Shown: positions 1 to 10,823, counted from the first letter of the stretch. The stretch: 64,000 nt of DNA from Gari tellinella (GCA_922989275.2 OV277859.1:87912198-87976197); one strand, 5' to 3'. A program made the numbers and translations. Notes: generated by a model from the sequence alone, not told the origin.

Positions 1-102
1 TTTATTGAAGGAATTAATCAAACGTGTAAAATTGAGTACCTATGGCGTAAAGTGTTAAATAGTCATGAAGCCGAATTTCAAATAGTGTCTTGTTGCACTT
101 AC

Positions 103-360
103 TTTGGCTGTTTGACTATTAAGAAAATCAGAGAGCCATCGTCGGTGTCCTCATCCGTCGCAGCCAACACCTTAGATGTAATAATTGCCTCGCTACCTTC
201 AGACACAATCAAATGGGGGCGTAGATTCCCTCGAACCTTAGGCGCTTCATCGTCGACGGGTACAATGTCTATTTCAAAAACTTTGGAAACTGTATTATCA
301 CCATCAAACGCCGATAAGATAAAGGTGTCTCTTAGAAGTTCTGAACCGTCATGTATATAT
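103..360 (-). CDS. FRAS1/FREM-family extracellular matrix protein, next downstream exon (partial gene)
   Basis: This 258-nt exon lies between a CTCAACTTTCAG acceptor and a GTAAGTG donor on the minus strand. It begins with the base that completes the arginine codon left open by the exon at 4872-2648. The junction then reads KKNIR-YIHDGSELLRD, which is the expected YxHDGSE strand of a CSPG repeat. It finishes that repeat (FEIDIVPVDDEAPKV) and starts the next one (LIVSEGSEAIITSKVLAATDEDTDDGSLIF). It ends two bases into a lysine codon, so at least one further exon lies beyond the window start. The plus-strand reading frame over the same bases is an antisense shadow. Frame, phase and domain continuity across the 2287-bp intron make the join secure. 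Confidence 0.9.
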
Positions 361-445
361 CTGAAAGTTGAGAAAAAGAAAGATAGTCAAAGTTTGGTCA
401 ATCGAGCCAATATAAATTGAACACACCATGCTCCAAGATTGATTC

Positions 446-566
446 TGATATCGTTCTGAAGCATTTGACTGGTCTGATATGAGTAAAACGCTCAAATCTT
501 GCCAATCAAATGCTTAAAAACAATCACAGACTCAACTCAAATGCTTTATAACCTTGGATCCTGTAT
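446..566. repeat. Degraded S-type inverted repeat
   Basis: Left words such as GAAGCATTTGACTGGTC match, in inverted order, GCCAATCAAATGCTTAAAAAC. The right end carries GACTCAACTCAAATGCTTTATAA followed by CCTTGGATCCTG. It is an eroded relative of the long palindrome at 38865-38996. Confidence 0.5.
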
Positions 567-930
567 TTGAAAATTAAAACGAGTTGTTACTAGGTTTTGA
601 ACTTTTGATGTTGAAAGATCGGACATGTTCGACTTTGGCGAGCTTGAAGTATCAAACTAAAACGTACAAATACATGTATGCTTTAGTTCGACTTAAGCTA
701 GCTCAATTGAAGATTGACATATAAACCCTTTCCGAGAGGATCCGAGTATAATCATGCATCATTTATAAAAGGGTAGACCCAGATCAGATCGGACCATTGA
801 GAAGCTGTCTGATAAGTGTATATACTGTTTGCAAAACTTACAAGTATTTGATGCAATACCATTCATTTGTCAACATAGACTAGTTTGATATAAGTAAATG
901 AAAATTATCTATTTGATAATTCATTGTTGG

Positions 931-1184
931 GTTACATTACTCCCCATAGCCTGTTTTTGGTATTGACGATATGTGATCACTTAAAGCAGATTGAAAGTAA
1001 AGCAGAATGAGCCTTAAGGCGCATTCTGCTTTACTATCAGCCTGCTTTAAGCTACCATCTGCTAGCATATAGGAAATATTTCTGATATATCATATTTTCA
1101 TGTCTATAAATTGGAACTATTTTCTTCAGTTGGGGAATAAATTAAATGCCCTAAAAGGCGCTTCTATGGGGGAAAAGTGTTAAC
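931..1184 (+). mobile_element. MITE family E, copy with eroded TTAA ends
   Basis: It has the CCCCATAGCCTGTTT left side, the AAAGCAGATTGAAAGTAAAG palindrome and the CTAAAAGGCGCTTCTAT right side. It ends at TTAA, immediately followed by an M fragment (to about 1256) that starts AACCCAGTTATGCCTGG. Confidence 0.75.
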
Positions 1185-1272
1185 CCAGTTATGCCTGGAT
1201 ATTTGACTCTCCCTATATATGTGCTTGCTGGACGATTTCATTATAGATATACAAGGGTAATATAAACACACA

Positions 1273-1718
1273 TACAGTCGAACGTCGATATCCCGAACTC
1301 TATTAACCCTTTACCCCATAACCTCGTTCTAGTTTTGAAAATAAGTGACTACTTAAAGCAGGTTGAAAGTAAAGCAGAATGCGCCCTCATGGCGCATTCT
1401 GCTTTGCTTTCATCCTGCTTTAAGCTACCATTTGCTAGGATAAGGAAATTATGATATATGATACATATTCATTTCAGTATATATTGGACTACTTTCTTCA
1501 GCGGAGGAATAAAATGCATGAGCTAAAAGGCGCTTCTATAAGGGAAAGGGTTAAGTCGAACATACCCGTATTTCAAAGTTAAAACGCGGCTAAGCAGCGT
1601 TTTAACTTTGAAACACCTGTATGTTCACCTAAACCGAGCTTGAAATAAGGTAAATTCATGTTTTGAAATATCGAATAATTCGAGTTAAGCGAGTCGAGAT
1701 ATCGAGGTTCGACTCTAT
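1273..1718 (+). mobile_element. MITE family G, split by a nested E element
   Basis: The outer ends are TACAGTCGAACGTCGATATC and GATATCGAGGTTCGACT. The centre is a palindrome built on CGTATTTCAAAGTTAAAACG. The intact relative is at 27133-27330. An E copy (1303-1554) sits inside it. Confidence 0.65.
1303..1554 (+). mobile_element. MITE family E, complete copy nested in G
   Basis: It begins TTAACCCTTTACCCCATAAC and ends AAGGGAAAGGGTTAA, giving 252 bp with TTAA on both sides. The palindrome arms are CTTAAAGCAGGTTGAAAG and CTTTCATCCTGCTTTAAG, around GCGCC..GGCGC. Confidence 0.85.
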
Positions 1719-1740
1719 CTCTTCAAATGAAAAAAAAAGT

Positions 1741-1846
1741 ACAGACCCTGGTGAAACCCTGTGTAAGTCGACGTTTCATCAGGGATCAGGATACAAACTG
1801 TTTTCAAATTACTAATGTACTCGGGGTAAGGCAGTGAAGGGGTTAA
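1741..1846 (-). mobile_element. MITE family C, truncated copy
   Basis: Only the left end of C is kept, in reverse: a remnant core (ATCAGGATACAAACTGTTTT), then CTCGGGGTAAGGCAGTGAAG and the terminal GGTTAA. Confidence 0.6.
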
Positions 1847-2016
1847 TAGGTTATTGTGTAAGGGGATAGCGTTTGCACACAGAATAGCTCTTGTAAACAG
1901 CAAATACACAGGTTCTTCATTTGCAAATGGTCAAATATATTACACTTACATTTACAGCAATGCCAAAAAGTATGAAAGTGTGTGTTATACTTTTATCTAC
2001 ACAATTGTTTAAAAGT

Positions 2017-2229
2017 AAACCCATTCACTGCATTACCCCGGTACAATAGTTATTTACACAAGGTTTGGTCCTATCGGACGCAGCGTAACATGTCGTCTGG
2101 TCAGGATCTGAACTGTTTGACACTCATTTCAATATTTCTTAAGTCAATAAACTTAAAATTTAAATTTTAGAAATAAAAGCAGACGACAATTGTTTATAAC
2201 TGATGACGCCATGGCAGTGAAGAGGTTAC
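2017..2229 (+). mobile_element. MITE family C, diverged copy
   Basis: It reads AACCCATTCACTGCATTACC at the left and GACGCCATGGCAGTGAAGAG at the right, with AAGCAGACGACAATTGTTTA between core and right end. The core palindrome is badly eroded. Confidence 0.7.
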
Positions 2230-2379
2230 GTACATGTATTAGGCAAAAGAACAACTAAAAATGAGTAGGCGTCTGATCTGAATCCAAACTATTTGAAAAG
2301 TCGACTATTGTCGGTTATGGTAGTGATTGGGATGAATAGTATTTAGATGTATGCTTAATTCTTATTTGCACAAACATCA

Positions 2380-2594
2380 TTTCCTCGTATATTGACAAAA
2401 TTGTGCTCACGATGTAATATACATATGGGACATATGCAAACAGTGTAGACTCTGATCAGACGTCGCATAATGTGACGTCTGATCAGAGTCTACACTGTTT
2501 GCTGATCGGATTTTCAACATAGAACAAAATGAGAACAAAATTCCAATCCAATATATATAAGCATGGAAGAATTCACTGGCCGCAAATGGGTTAA
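2380..2594 (-). mobile_element. MITE family F carrying the shared palindrome
   Basis: The terminal end is TTAACCCATTTGCGGCCAG on the minus strand. The palindrome is near perfect, with arms GCAAACAGTGTAGACTCTG and CAGAGTCTACACTGTTTGC around GATCAGACGTC..GACGTCTGATC. The other end is not sharply defined. Confidence 0.65.
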
Positions 2595-2647
2595 ACGTTT
2601 AATAGTGCCTAAATATACCTTGAAAGAATTACACACGGTGCACATAC

Positions 2648-4872
2648 CTAATATTCTTCTTTCGTAAATCCAGCATCTTGAACGTGTCTTTTTCATCCAG
2701 GTTAACACCGCCTTTCTGTAGTCGCCCGTGCTCAGGAGAGGATTCCAATATAAACACCAGACTTGCTTCGTTGGTATCCTCGTCAGTTGCCGACAGTTGA
2801 TCAACGGATATACCTAAGATGCCACCTTCTTCAACCAGCAACTTAGAGGCTACAAATTGAGGAGGCTTATCGTTCACAGGCTGAACGTCTATGTCAAAGT
2901 GTTCATCAAACACTTTGTTTCCACTGGAGTCTTGAATTGTGTACACAAATCGGACAAGTCTTGCTTCAGGACCAATATCTTCCATCGGAGGCATATATCC
3001 GATCTTCAAGTGGTTGATATCTTCTTGTTTAAATGTCTCAACTGCAGGAATATTTTCGTCTTTAGTTAACATAGTCACATTGTGCAATGCTATTATTCTG
3101 CCTGCGTTTCGAATAACTCTCTTGTCGTTTGCAAAGTAAGGCTGTGTTGTGACCGTGTATGTAAGCCGTGCAGCACTTGTTTCTGAGTCAGTGTATTCCA
3201 ATTCTGCTCTCGTTATCAAAGCAATATCTGTTTCAGAAACATGCATGAGTCTTGTTGCGTCTGGTGATAACTGCGGAGGATTTTCATTAACAGGGTTTAT
3301 TGATATGTAAAACGTTTCCAGATCTGACTCATTTGGTGGGTCATTTTGGTCATGAAGGTTGAATAGGAATTCATCTACAAATTCTTCTTTGCCAAAGTGG
3401 CGGTAGTATATTTGACCCTTTGTCAGTTCTCTTTGGGTAAACCTATTGACTCTAGCCCCTGTATCGGCAGGTCTTTGTTTCCGAATGATCTCGCCAGCTG
3501 CTGTTGGTTGTGAAATGACGTATACAATGTTCAGGTCGACTGAATCGGTATCGTGGGCAAGAAGAACAGACGTCTCAAGTCGCTTCGTCTGGCCTTCGTT
3601 TAGTTCCAGACCAAGGTTATTGATCATATATGGAGGGTTGTCATCCTTAGGTATTACTATAATTGGAAAATTAACTAACACATGGTCTGCACCGTCACTG
3701 ATTTTGAAATCTATATGATCTTTAGTGGATTCGCTATCGTCGTGAACATATTTTAGCTTCCCGTCCTCAAGATCGGATATAGTGAAATAACTTGCAATTT
3801 TGCTGTTGACGAGGAACTGACCATGCTTCAATCCACCTGTGACATATACAAATAAATCTTCTAGATTGTCTTTGTCTACGATTTGAATATCTGTGGAACT
3901 TATTTCTCTCGACTGTCCTTCTAACAAAACGAGACCTTTGTTAAAAGAAACACGAGGAGTGCTTGTTGACGAAGGTCGAACGGCGATGTGTAAAACTATG
4001 GGCATACTTTTAGAAAAATGACTGTCAAACACTTTGAACTCCACCTCATATATTCGTCTTTCAGAAAAGCTTGTGTTCGGTGGCTGGTACCCTATTCTAT
4101 GGTTATCTAAATCGTCCTGAAGGAATGAAGTTATTTTAGTTGTGTGGTCTTTGAGGCTCACAAAATACCCTTGATCTGGTCCCGGTGGTTTACTTATATT
4201 ATACACTAATAACGAATTGGGTGTTTCGGAGTCTTCCGCCGAGATGATACCAGGAATTATTGTTGCTAGAACGAACTCGTCCACGTCCATCATATACATA
4301 CTCATGAAGGACGAACGAGGTGGTGAATTCAACAAAGCGTGTTTGATATAAATTGGTAGATAGAATCGTTCAGTTATCACTTCATCGCTAGTTTCCGTAT
4401 CAAATAATTCAATACTTAGTGGTAGATAGTCCACATCGGGTGTTGGTTTTTGTAAGTGTTCGTAACGTAATTCCATGTATAGAAACTCACTACACTCTTT
4501 CTTTAGCCCTTCAACAGGGGTTTTCTGGTCTCCCATTACAACATGACCTACGAGGGGCCAGTGAGAGTCCCATTTATTAAAACTCACAGTACATGACACT
4601 TTTGGAGATCTACTGTGGTGGAATCGAATGACCGATGTATCAATCGGATTTGAAATACCGTTGAATTCTGGTACGATCACATGACGTAAGCCACGTGTTA
4701 CGACAATGTCTGTGGTGGCATTCACGACTTTCACATTGAGGTAAAATGTTTCAGTCACGGTGTTTCTGTCTGTGAATCTGTGAACACGTAGTTTCACCTT
4801 ATCTTCGCTCAGAAAGGGAGAGCCTGAGTGTATATATCGTACTGTATTTGGTTGAAACTGGCAGTCAAATAT
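2648..4872 (-). CDS. FRAS1/FREM-family extracellular matrix protein, internal exon (partial gene)
   Basis: A 2225-nt exon gives 741 codons plus two bases with no stop. On the minus strand it is preceded by a pyrimidine-rich TTTTCTATTTTCAG acceptor and followed by a GTATGTG donor. Residues 1-50 (IFDCQF, then VRYIHSGSPF and VKLRVHRF) look like the end of the N-terminal region of FRAS1/FREM proteins. From about residue 195 come CSPG repeats at roughly 195-305, 307-415, 416-533, 534-671 and 672 to the end. They show the family marks: an EG turn (LLEGQSREI, LNEGQTKRL), D-x-D acidic calcium-type sites (TDEDTNE), KYVHDDSE-like strands and PVNDKPP or PVNENPP linkers. Family members are secreted or membrane-anchored proteins of the sublamina densa, linking epithelium to mesenchyme. 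The last codon is split AG|A and continues in the exon at 360-103. Vertebrate FREM1, FREM2 and FRAS1 cannot be told apart from this piece. The upstream exon with the signal peptide was not found. Confidence 0.9.
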
Positions 4873-5264
4873 CTGAAAATAGAAAACAATACAACAGTTA
4901 TTTAAACTATATGATATTCAGTTTTAACAATGAACTAAATTAACATATATATTCTGTTGAATGTTCAGGACTTCAAATCATTCGAAAGTGCTAGTTTGCA
5001 AGGTATCAACTTTTCTCACAATGTTATGGTAAGTATAAATAACTCCAACAAACAAACAACATGAAATACTCTCTTTGATATACGTATATGTATTATCAGA
5101 TTTTTCTGACATGGCCGAGTTATTTTTAGAACAGAATAGTTTATAATGGTAAATAGGTAAGCAAGGTAACATAGGATATATATTCGTACACTTTCCTACT
5201 TCAGATAAGAATGATCCTCGTGCAGCACGAGACCGATGCGCTAACCTTTTTGATATGTTATTAT
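4873..5264. other. Upstream intron sequence, nothing recognised
   Basis: It lies directly upstream of the acceptor at 4873. A 109-codon minus-strand frame here has no recognisable domain and no good donor, so it is not called. Confidence 0.4.
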
Positions 5265-5460
5265 TTTCCATAAACGCATTTACGCAATTTAAAACTATTA
5301 TTTCCATCGCAAACAGGTTGGAGCCAGATCAGACGCCGGGTAACCCGGCGTCTGATCAGGCTCCAACCTGTTGGAAACTCAGATTAAAAAAAAGATAGAA
5401 ATTTCTAAAAGTAAATTCCCACAGTTTAAACGGGAAAGTATAATGTCTTCTCTACTGTAC
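5265..5460 (+). mobile_element. MITE family A, left end missing
   Basis: The core is GGAGCCAGATCAGACGCCGG with its mirror arm, then GTTTAAACGGGAAAG and TCTTCTCTACTGTA. The left terminus before ATAAACGCATTTACG is lost. Confidence 0.7.
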
Positions 5461-5964
5461 ATTGCGCACAATAAATACAGTCATCAGTATCTCTACGATA
5501 CTCATCCCTTTTAAAGTTTTAGAATGTTCCAATCTGAAAATAACTCGCCAAGTCAGAAGAAAACACTCATAAAATACATTATACGATGTCATATAATTCC
5601 AACCAAATGGTGTTTTAGTAGAGTTTAATAAGTAATTACTATTGGGTTTCACTAATATTATATTATACTATCGGCCGACGGGTCTTCGCTACCAGTTATA
5701 CAAATTATATTTTTAAGAAGTAACTGTCTTCGATAACCGTTCACTAACGTGCTAATGTTTGATGTCGCTAATTTCAAAATATGTTATTGAAAGCCATAAT
5801 TAGTTAAGGTTCGACCTGTATTTTAATGTAATTTGGATTAAGAGCAAAGAAACTAATCAAAACGGATTGACGCTCATTGTTTTAATTTCATAAGAGAACA
5901 AAACATTGACAATAACATTTGTGGATTTATTTTGAATGAGTTAACATTATAAATAGTTTATTAT
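5461..5964. other. AT-rich spacer, nothing recognised
   Basis: No repeat or coding signal is seen by eye. Confidence 0.35.
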
Positions 5965-6197
5965 GAGATGAAGACGTAATTCTTTCCCAATAAACGCGTT
6001 TACGCTCAACAATAATTTTCCAAAAGCATGCAAGTTTAGAGCCGGATCAGAAGCCGGGTAACCCGGTGTCTGATCAGGCTCCAAACAGTTTGCCACTCAG
6101 ATTAAAATAAAGAGTAAGACGTTTGAAACAATTGTACTTTTCAATAGTTTAGTGTAATTCGATTGCGTTTCAACGGTGAAAATAGCCTCTTCCCCAC
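5965..6197 (+). mobile_element. MITE family A, eroded copy
   Basis: ATTCTTTCCCAATAAACGCG, a core with GGATCAGAAGCCGGGTAACC, and a decayed right end (CCTCTTCCCC) are present. Confidence 0.65.
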
Positions 6198-6262
6198 GAA
6201 AAGGCGTTTATATAGGGAAATGAGTTAAGAACAACGCCAGTTATTGATGGCTCAATAATCAG

Positions 6263-6502
6263 GGGCCTGTTTTATAAAACTTCGTACGACGAATGTTGTC
6301 GTAAGTCATATTATAACAGTCTTAAGTTTTATTAATTTCTCCATCTAATCCTGTATTGTGACATCTCTTTGGAATCGTCTTTTCAAGGCGATTCCAAAGA
6401 GATGTCACAAGACAGGATAAGGTAGAGAAATCAGAAATTAAATATATTTCCAAGTTTTGACTTACGACCGTTTTTGTCATACGAAGTTTTATGAAACGGT
6501 AC
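6263..6502. mobile_element. MITE family R with internal palindrome
   Basis: The long terminal inverted repeats read CTGTTTTATAAAACTTCGTA at the left and, inverted, GTTTCATAAAACTTCGTATG at the right. Inside is a second hairpin, TGACATCTCTTTGGAATCG against CGATTCCAAAGAGATGTCA, flanked by TCCTGT words. Relatives are at 9318-9514 and 61799-62040. The target site is not clear. Confidence 0.7.
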
Positions 6503-7511
6503 CCTAGGGAGTAAATGTACAGCCCGCTGAACTGTAATCGGGCTGAAAGTAGATTATAACATGATTCTTTACTTTTTATATAAAAGGCTATATTTGGTCA
6601 ACTGATAAAACTAAAAAGTCAGTATTCGGTCAGCATAGGTTCAAACTGACCTCACACGTTCAAATTTAGCGATGAATCTCATCTTGTCAAGACTTGACAT
6701 TATAAATTAAGTTGGACATAAACCTTGTCCGAATCCTAGATGTTATCTCGGTGCCTAAGTGAGAGTCCTGCATACAAATGGTGAGAGGTTATCTATAAAT
6801 CAACCACTCTATACTTATTTAGATGATTATCTAGCGAGCGGGCAAGTGGCCATTGACATAGTAAAAGATTAATTTTATCAACTGGACATTTACAATAGTA
6901 AAACTTCAAACTTTGTATACTTATATCAGACGCAGAACTATATGGTGTGTTTAATGTCGAAACCATTTGCATAATTGTTTTAATTCTTATTAAAAGAATA
7001 GTTGCTTTCAAGCTTCTTCCATACAAGTATATTCAATGGGAGACAGCATTTTTGTCGTCGAAAGGATATATCTATTCACCATGGGACCATCTTATTGTTA
7101 CAACTTAACTTTGAAACTTCTCAGACACGAACGGGTGGTAAAGCAAACACCTATAAGTTAAAGTTGTAAATAACTGTCTACCCCGACGAGCTGTAACTCG
7201 CCCCTTTGTACTTCTCTCTCCACAATTAGTAATTTACGGTTATATCCTACCGCGGTGTGGCAAGATACAATTACTGAAATTACAACCCTATCATCGGCAA
7301 ATAACAGGAAAATAAAGCGCCCAGCCGAGCATAAATCCTTAACATCATACTATCACAGTGAAGCAAAGCTCCAACATATACCGACACGTACATTAAGTGT
7401 AATTTGTTTGCTGTATAACTATAGTTAATTCTACATTATCATAATTTCGCAATTAGCAATATGCTTAAATGATCACAATCCTCGATGATGTCTGTAAATC
7501 AAAGATAATAG
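6503..7511. other. Spacer with one weak inverted repeat
   Basis: The only structure seen is GTTACAACTTAACTTT near 7096 facing AGTTAAAGTTGTAA near 7160. No coding signal is seen. Confidence 0.35.
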
Positions 7512-7735
7512 CACAGTGGAGAAGACCTTAAACGAAACGAAGCGCAAACCATATGCGCTGAAATGACAACTTTTGGAAAAACTTAAAACTCATATTAATC
7601 TGCATGGCAAACAGTTTGGAGTCAGATCAGATGCCGGTTTACTCGGCGTCTGATCTAGCTCAAAACTGTTTGCAATAAAAACAATGGTTTTAGCATAAAC
7701 GCATTTATTGGGAAGGAACGTCTTCTCAGCTATAC
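7512..7735 (-). mobile_element. MITE family A, diverged copy
   Basis: CAGTGGAGAAGACCTTAAAC opens it. The core has GGAGTCAGATCAGATGCCGG against GGCGTCTGATCTAGCTCAAA. It closes with AACGCATTTATTGGGAAGG and CTTCTC. Confidence 0.65.
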
Positions 7736-8006
7736 CAAGAGAGTCTCGGGTAGCCCTTTCTACAACAGCGTGTTTCAAATTTTGACATGGTCATCATATA
7801 ACCCACTGTTCGTGCGTCTACCATATAAGAATAAAGAACTACATAATTATATGGGAAACAGTTACTATAGTATATCTGACTGTTTCCTATTTCTTCTATT
7901 CACGTTTTAAAGGATTAAAGCTGTCTGATTCAAAATGTAGAAAATCTCTTTTTGCGAGATATCTTTTTCTAAAGTCTGTATTAAAGCAGCTGTGAGTCTT
8001 AAACAC

Positions 8007-8488
8007 TTAACCCTTTCACTCTCAATGACGCTTAAAAGCGCGTTTGCAAAAAGTTTGGATCCTGATCAGTCTGATCAGAAACCAAACTGTTTGACACTCG
8101 TTTTGAAATTCCTTCAGTCATACTGCATTATTTTTAACTTTTAAAAAGACATTGCAGATAACTAATTTGAAGCAGACGACACTGATACGGTGAAGGGGTT
8201 AGTTACAGTGGAGAATCTGTTATTCAAACCCGTTTAAACGCAAACGTACGCAAACGCAAAACACTAAAACGTAGAAAAGAACAACTTTTGGACAATTCTG
8301 ATAATTCATGTTTATCTTGGTGGCAAACAGTTTGGAGCCTGATCAGACGCCGGGTTACCCGGCGTCTGATCTGGCTCCAAACTGTTTGTAATTGAAATAA
8401 TAGTTTTAGCGTAAACGCGTTTATTGGGAAAGAATAACACATTCTCCACTGTAACATATTTCGATAGATTTGGCAGTGAAAGGGTTAA
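8007..8488 (+). mobile_element. MITE family B, interrupted by a nested A element
   Basis: The B ends are TTAACCCTTTCACTCTCAAT and GGCAGTGAAAGGGTTAA. Its core is shortened: GGATCCTGATCAGTCTGATC, with the GACGCC part missing. AAGCAGACGACACTGATACG follows, and A is inserted at 8204-8453. Confidence 0.8.
8204..8453 (-). mobile_element. MITE family A, full-length copy nested in B
   Basis: It is exactly 250 bp from TACAGTGGAGAATCTG to TTCTCCACTGTA. The core is GGAGCCTGATCAGACGCCGG and its mirror image. The left subterminal repeat is mutated (TTATTCAAACCCG). Confidence 0.9.
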
Positions 8489-8832
8489 ACCGGGTATGAG
8501 TTAAAACGTAAGGAAAAAACCTACGGTCAAATAACAACTACATTATTTAGAATTTATCCAACCCGCATTAGTTTTTACTCCAGACTTATATCGTATTGGG
8601 TTAACATCTTAAAGGTTTTAGCTGTGTTTGAAACAAAGGTATGAGGCAACGCTCCCTTAATTTACTATGTATACTTTTGATATGCTGTGACCAATTGAGT
8701 TTCGTCGAGTATGTATATTTTAAGAATCTGTTTGATTTATTCACTCATAAGTGCTTGAATACACAATTCACAGCCACTTTTCTTTTATAGTTGATAGAAC
8801 AATCGTAGATCGTTATTCGTTTATGAGAGCAA
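8489..8832. other. Spacer, nothing recognised
   Basis: No repeat family or coding signal was recognised. Confidence 0.35.
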
Positions 8833-9060
8833 GTTACCCCTTCACTGCCTTACCCCGAGTATATACAATGTACAATGGCTATTTGCAAGCAGTTTCGATC
8901 CTGATCAGACACCGCGTTACGCGGCGTCTGATCAGGATCCAAATTGTTTGACACTTGTTTCAATATGTCTGAAGTCAAAACACCCAAATTGTAAATTTTA
9001 GAAACAGAAGCAGACGACAATTGTTTAAATCTTATGACGTCATGGCAATGAAGGGGTTAA
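8833..9060 (+). mobile_element. MITE family C, near-complete copy
   Basis: Family C is about 200-230 bp with TTAA at the ends. Here the left end is TTACCCCTTCACTGCCTTAC and the right end GGCAATGAAGGGGTTAA. The core is GGATCCAAATTGTTTGACAC on the right and CGATCCTGATCAGACACCGC on the left. Between core and right end are TTTCAATATGTCTGAAGTC, AAATTTTAGAAA-like sequence, AAGCAGACGACAATTGTTTA and TGACGTCATGG. TTAA ends and CCCTTC termini suggest a TTAA-targeting (piggyBac-like) transposase, by inference only. Confidence 0.85.
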
Positions 9061-9317
9061 ACAATATTCCCCTCCCCCACAGCTTTTTCTGCGTTTATTG
9101 TTCATCGTCAACAATATCGTCTGCTTCACAAGATAGAAGCGTGTAAAAGTTATTAGATCTATATGAGAAACATTTGTGTTAAAAGGCGTCTCTATGGGAT
9201 AATGGGAAACTAACTACTCGATATGAGGAGTATTTAAAAACAAAAACGTCTGTATGTCTCCATCAAACACCGATGTCTCTCCGATACAGAAATCGTCCCT
9301 CCCAGACAGCAAAGTTC

Positions 9318-9514
9318 TGCGTCAGTCTTACGAAACGTCGTACGACACAAATGGTCGTAAGTCAAAACCTTTAAATACATCTAATTTCTGATTTCTCCAT
9401 TTCTTTGAGATGTCACAAGACAAGATTAGATGGAGAAATAAAAATTACTTACACTTTTATAAGCTGACTTAATACAATAGTTGTCGTACGACGTTTTGTA
9501 AGACGGGTCCCTCC
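9318..9514. mobile_element. MITE family R, shorter copy
   Basis: The ends are CAGTCTTACGAAACGTCGTA and TCGTACGACGTTTTGTAAGA. The inner hairpin kept only one arm (TTTGAGATGTCACAAGACA). Confidence 0.6.
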
Positions 9515-9630
9515 TTTTGTAACTCATAACGCCACAGAAGGGGATATTTCAAACACTAATCTTTCGCCTGCAAGTCGCCACTTTACTAGAGTTTGAAAAT
9601 AGTGTGTATCCATACCAGAGGCAATGAAAC

Positions 9631-9662
9631 GAGGCGTCTGACAAGGATCCAAACTATTTCAT
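9631..9662. repeat. Half of the shared palindrome core
   Basis: AGGCGTCTGACAAGGATCCA continues into AACTATTTCATC. Only the right arm is present. Confidence 0.4.
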
Positions 9663-9663
9663 C

Positions 9664-10352
9664 ATCGTGTTATGATTCCTTAAGATAGAATGGCTCTAAA
9701 ATTATATTGTAATACAATTGCAGCCGCAAAAAGGGCGAGTTGATTCCCTCTTATGCTGAGTCTTGGTACCATTTTTATCCGCAAACATTGCGCACTATAA
9801 CAAACTTCGAGTACGTGAACCAATGGATACATATCAAATAGTAGGAAACTTTACAAAGTTTGAAATCATGATGAAACATCAAGCTACTTTGCGTCCCATT
9901 TGGATTATAATTTTTTTTTATTATAAAACATGTATATCCAAACATTGGTAGATAAACTGCTAAAACCTAAACACCGTGAATTAATTCAATAAGCCAACAG
10001 TATATTTCAAGTACATAATTATAGAAATAAAATCCATTTTCTGTAATTCAGACTGTAATCGGTTCAATCGTTCGAATCTAATCGATCAAATTATCCATGA
10101 TTTATGGCCATAAGTATATATAGGCAGACCATGCGTGCTCCCTGGATCAGAAACAATCCCTCGCACAGGTGTTCAAATATAGTTATCATCAAGAACAACA
10201 GCGGCTGGCAGAGATCCGTCAACATATTGTTCTGCTTTCAAAAATCTGACAAGTACAAGGGGATAAAACGCCATTCTTCCTAGCCCAACGTGTATGTACT
10301 CCAAGAACCGGCGATCATTGCTAACATTTCCAAAGATGCCTTGCGACTTGTG
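9664..10352. other. Spacer, nothing recognised
   Basis: A 62-codon open frame here has no domain signal. Confidence 0.35.
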
Positions 10353-10599
10353 TTAACCCATTTACGCCAAGTGGTTTCTTCCTTGCTTATAATTATGTTG
10401 GATTAGTCCATTTTTTATCTATGGGATGACTGGTCTAAATTTCCATTTTCGTTTTGTTTTATATTGGAATTCCTATCACCAAACACTGTAGACTCTAATC
10501 AGACGCCGGATTATGCGGCGTCTGATCAAAGTCTACACTGTGTGCCTATATCCCTTTTTTATCCTTTTATGGGACACTAGGCACAAATCGGCTAGTCTC
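10353..10599 (+). mobile_element. MITE family F with shared palindrome
   Basis: It starts TTAACCCATTTACGCCAAG. The palindrome is CACTGTAGACTCTAATCAG..CTGATCAAAGTCTACACTGT around GACGCCGGATTATGCGGCGT. The right border is taken at the TTAA that starts the adjacent M element, so it is approximate. Confidence 0.6.
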
Positions 10600-10823
10600 T
10601 TAACGTCTGGTTACTGCAATGGAATCTCCCTGTGTGCTTGCTGGAAGATTATAATATTATAATAGATGATCGAAAGATACTACATTGTCCATAAAGCAGA
10701 ACATTTCATATGAAATGTCAAACAGCACATACTCTGGTGAGACGTCGCGTAACACGGTATCTCATCAGAGTCTAAAGGTCTACCAATGTCCTCTTTTGAA
10801 GATATAAGGCTAAAATGGGATAA
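10600..10823 (+). mobile_element. MITE family M with shared palindrome
   Basis: M starts TTAAC and ends GGCTAAAATGGGATAA, the inverse of its usual TTAACCCATTTATGCC start. Internal words TGATCGAAAGATAC and CATTTCATATGAAATG precede a core of ACTCTGGTGAGACGTCGCGT and its mirror. In M the core has TGAGACG in place of TCAGACG, and the opposite arm carries the matching CTCATCA. Confidence 0.65.

Larger units (their letters stand above)
361..2647 (-). other. Intron of the FRAS1/FREM-like gene, filled with MITEs
   Basis: The intron runs between the matched GTATGTG donor and TTTCAG acceptor. Almost all of it is repeat: an S-type inverted repeat, two E copies (one nested in G), an M fragment, two C pieces and one F copy. 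All are listed separately. No extra exon was recognised inside it. Confidence 0.85.

Noticed and set aside
52..420. Plus-strand 122-codon open frame
   Set aside because: It is antisense to the CSPG exon at 360-103, whose splice sites, phase and protein similarity fit the neighbouring exon.
3446..3718. Plus-strand 90-codon frame, and those at 2857-3139
   Set aside because: They are shadows of the large minus-strand FRAS1/FREM-like exon.
4978..5307. 109-codon minus-strand frame upstream of the FREM-like exon as a possible first exon
   Set aside because: There is no signal-peptide-like start, no similarity and no good donor. Its end overlaps an A element.
5965..6197. Core GATCAGACGCCGG as a restriction or recombination site of plasmid origin
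   Set aside because: It occurs dozens of times in diverged states across the window, which excludes vector contamination.
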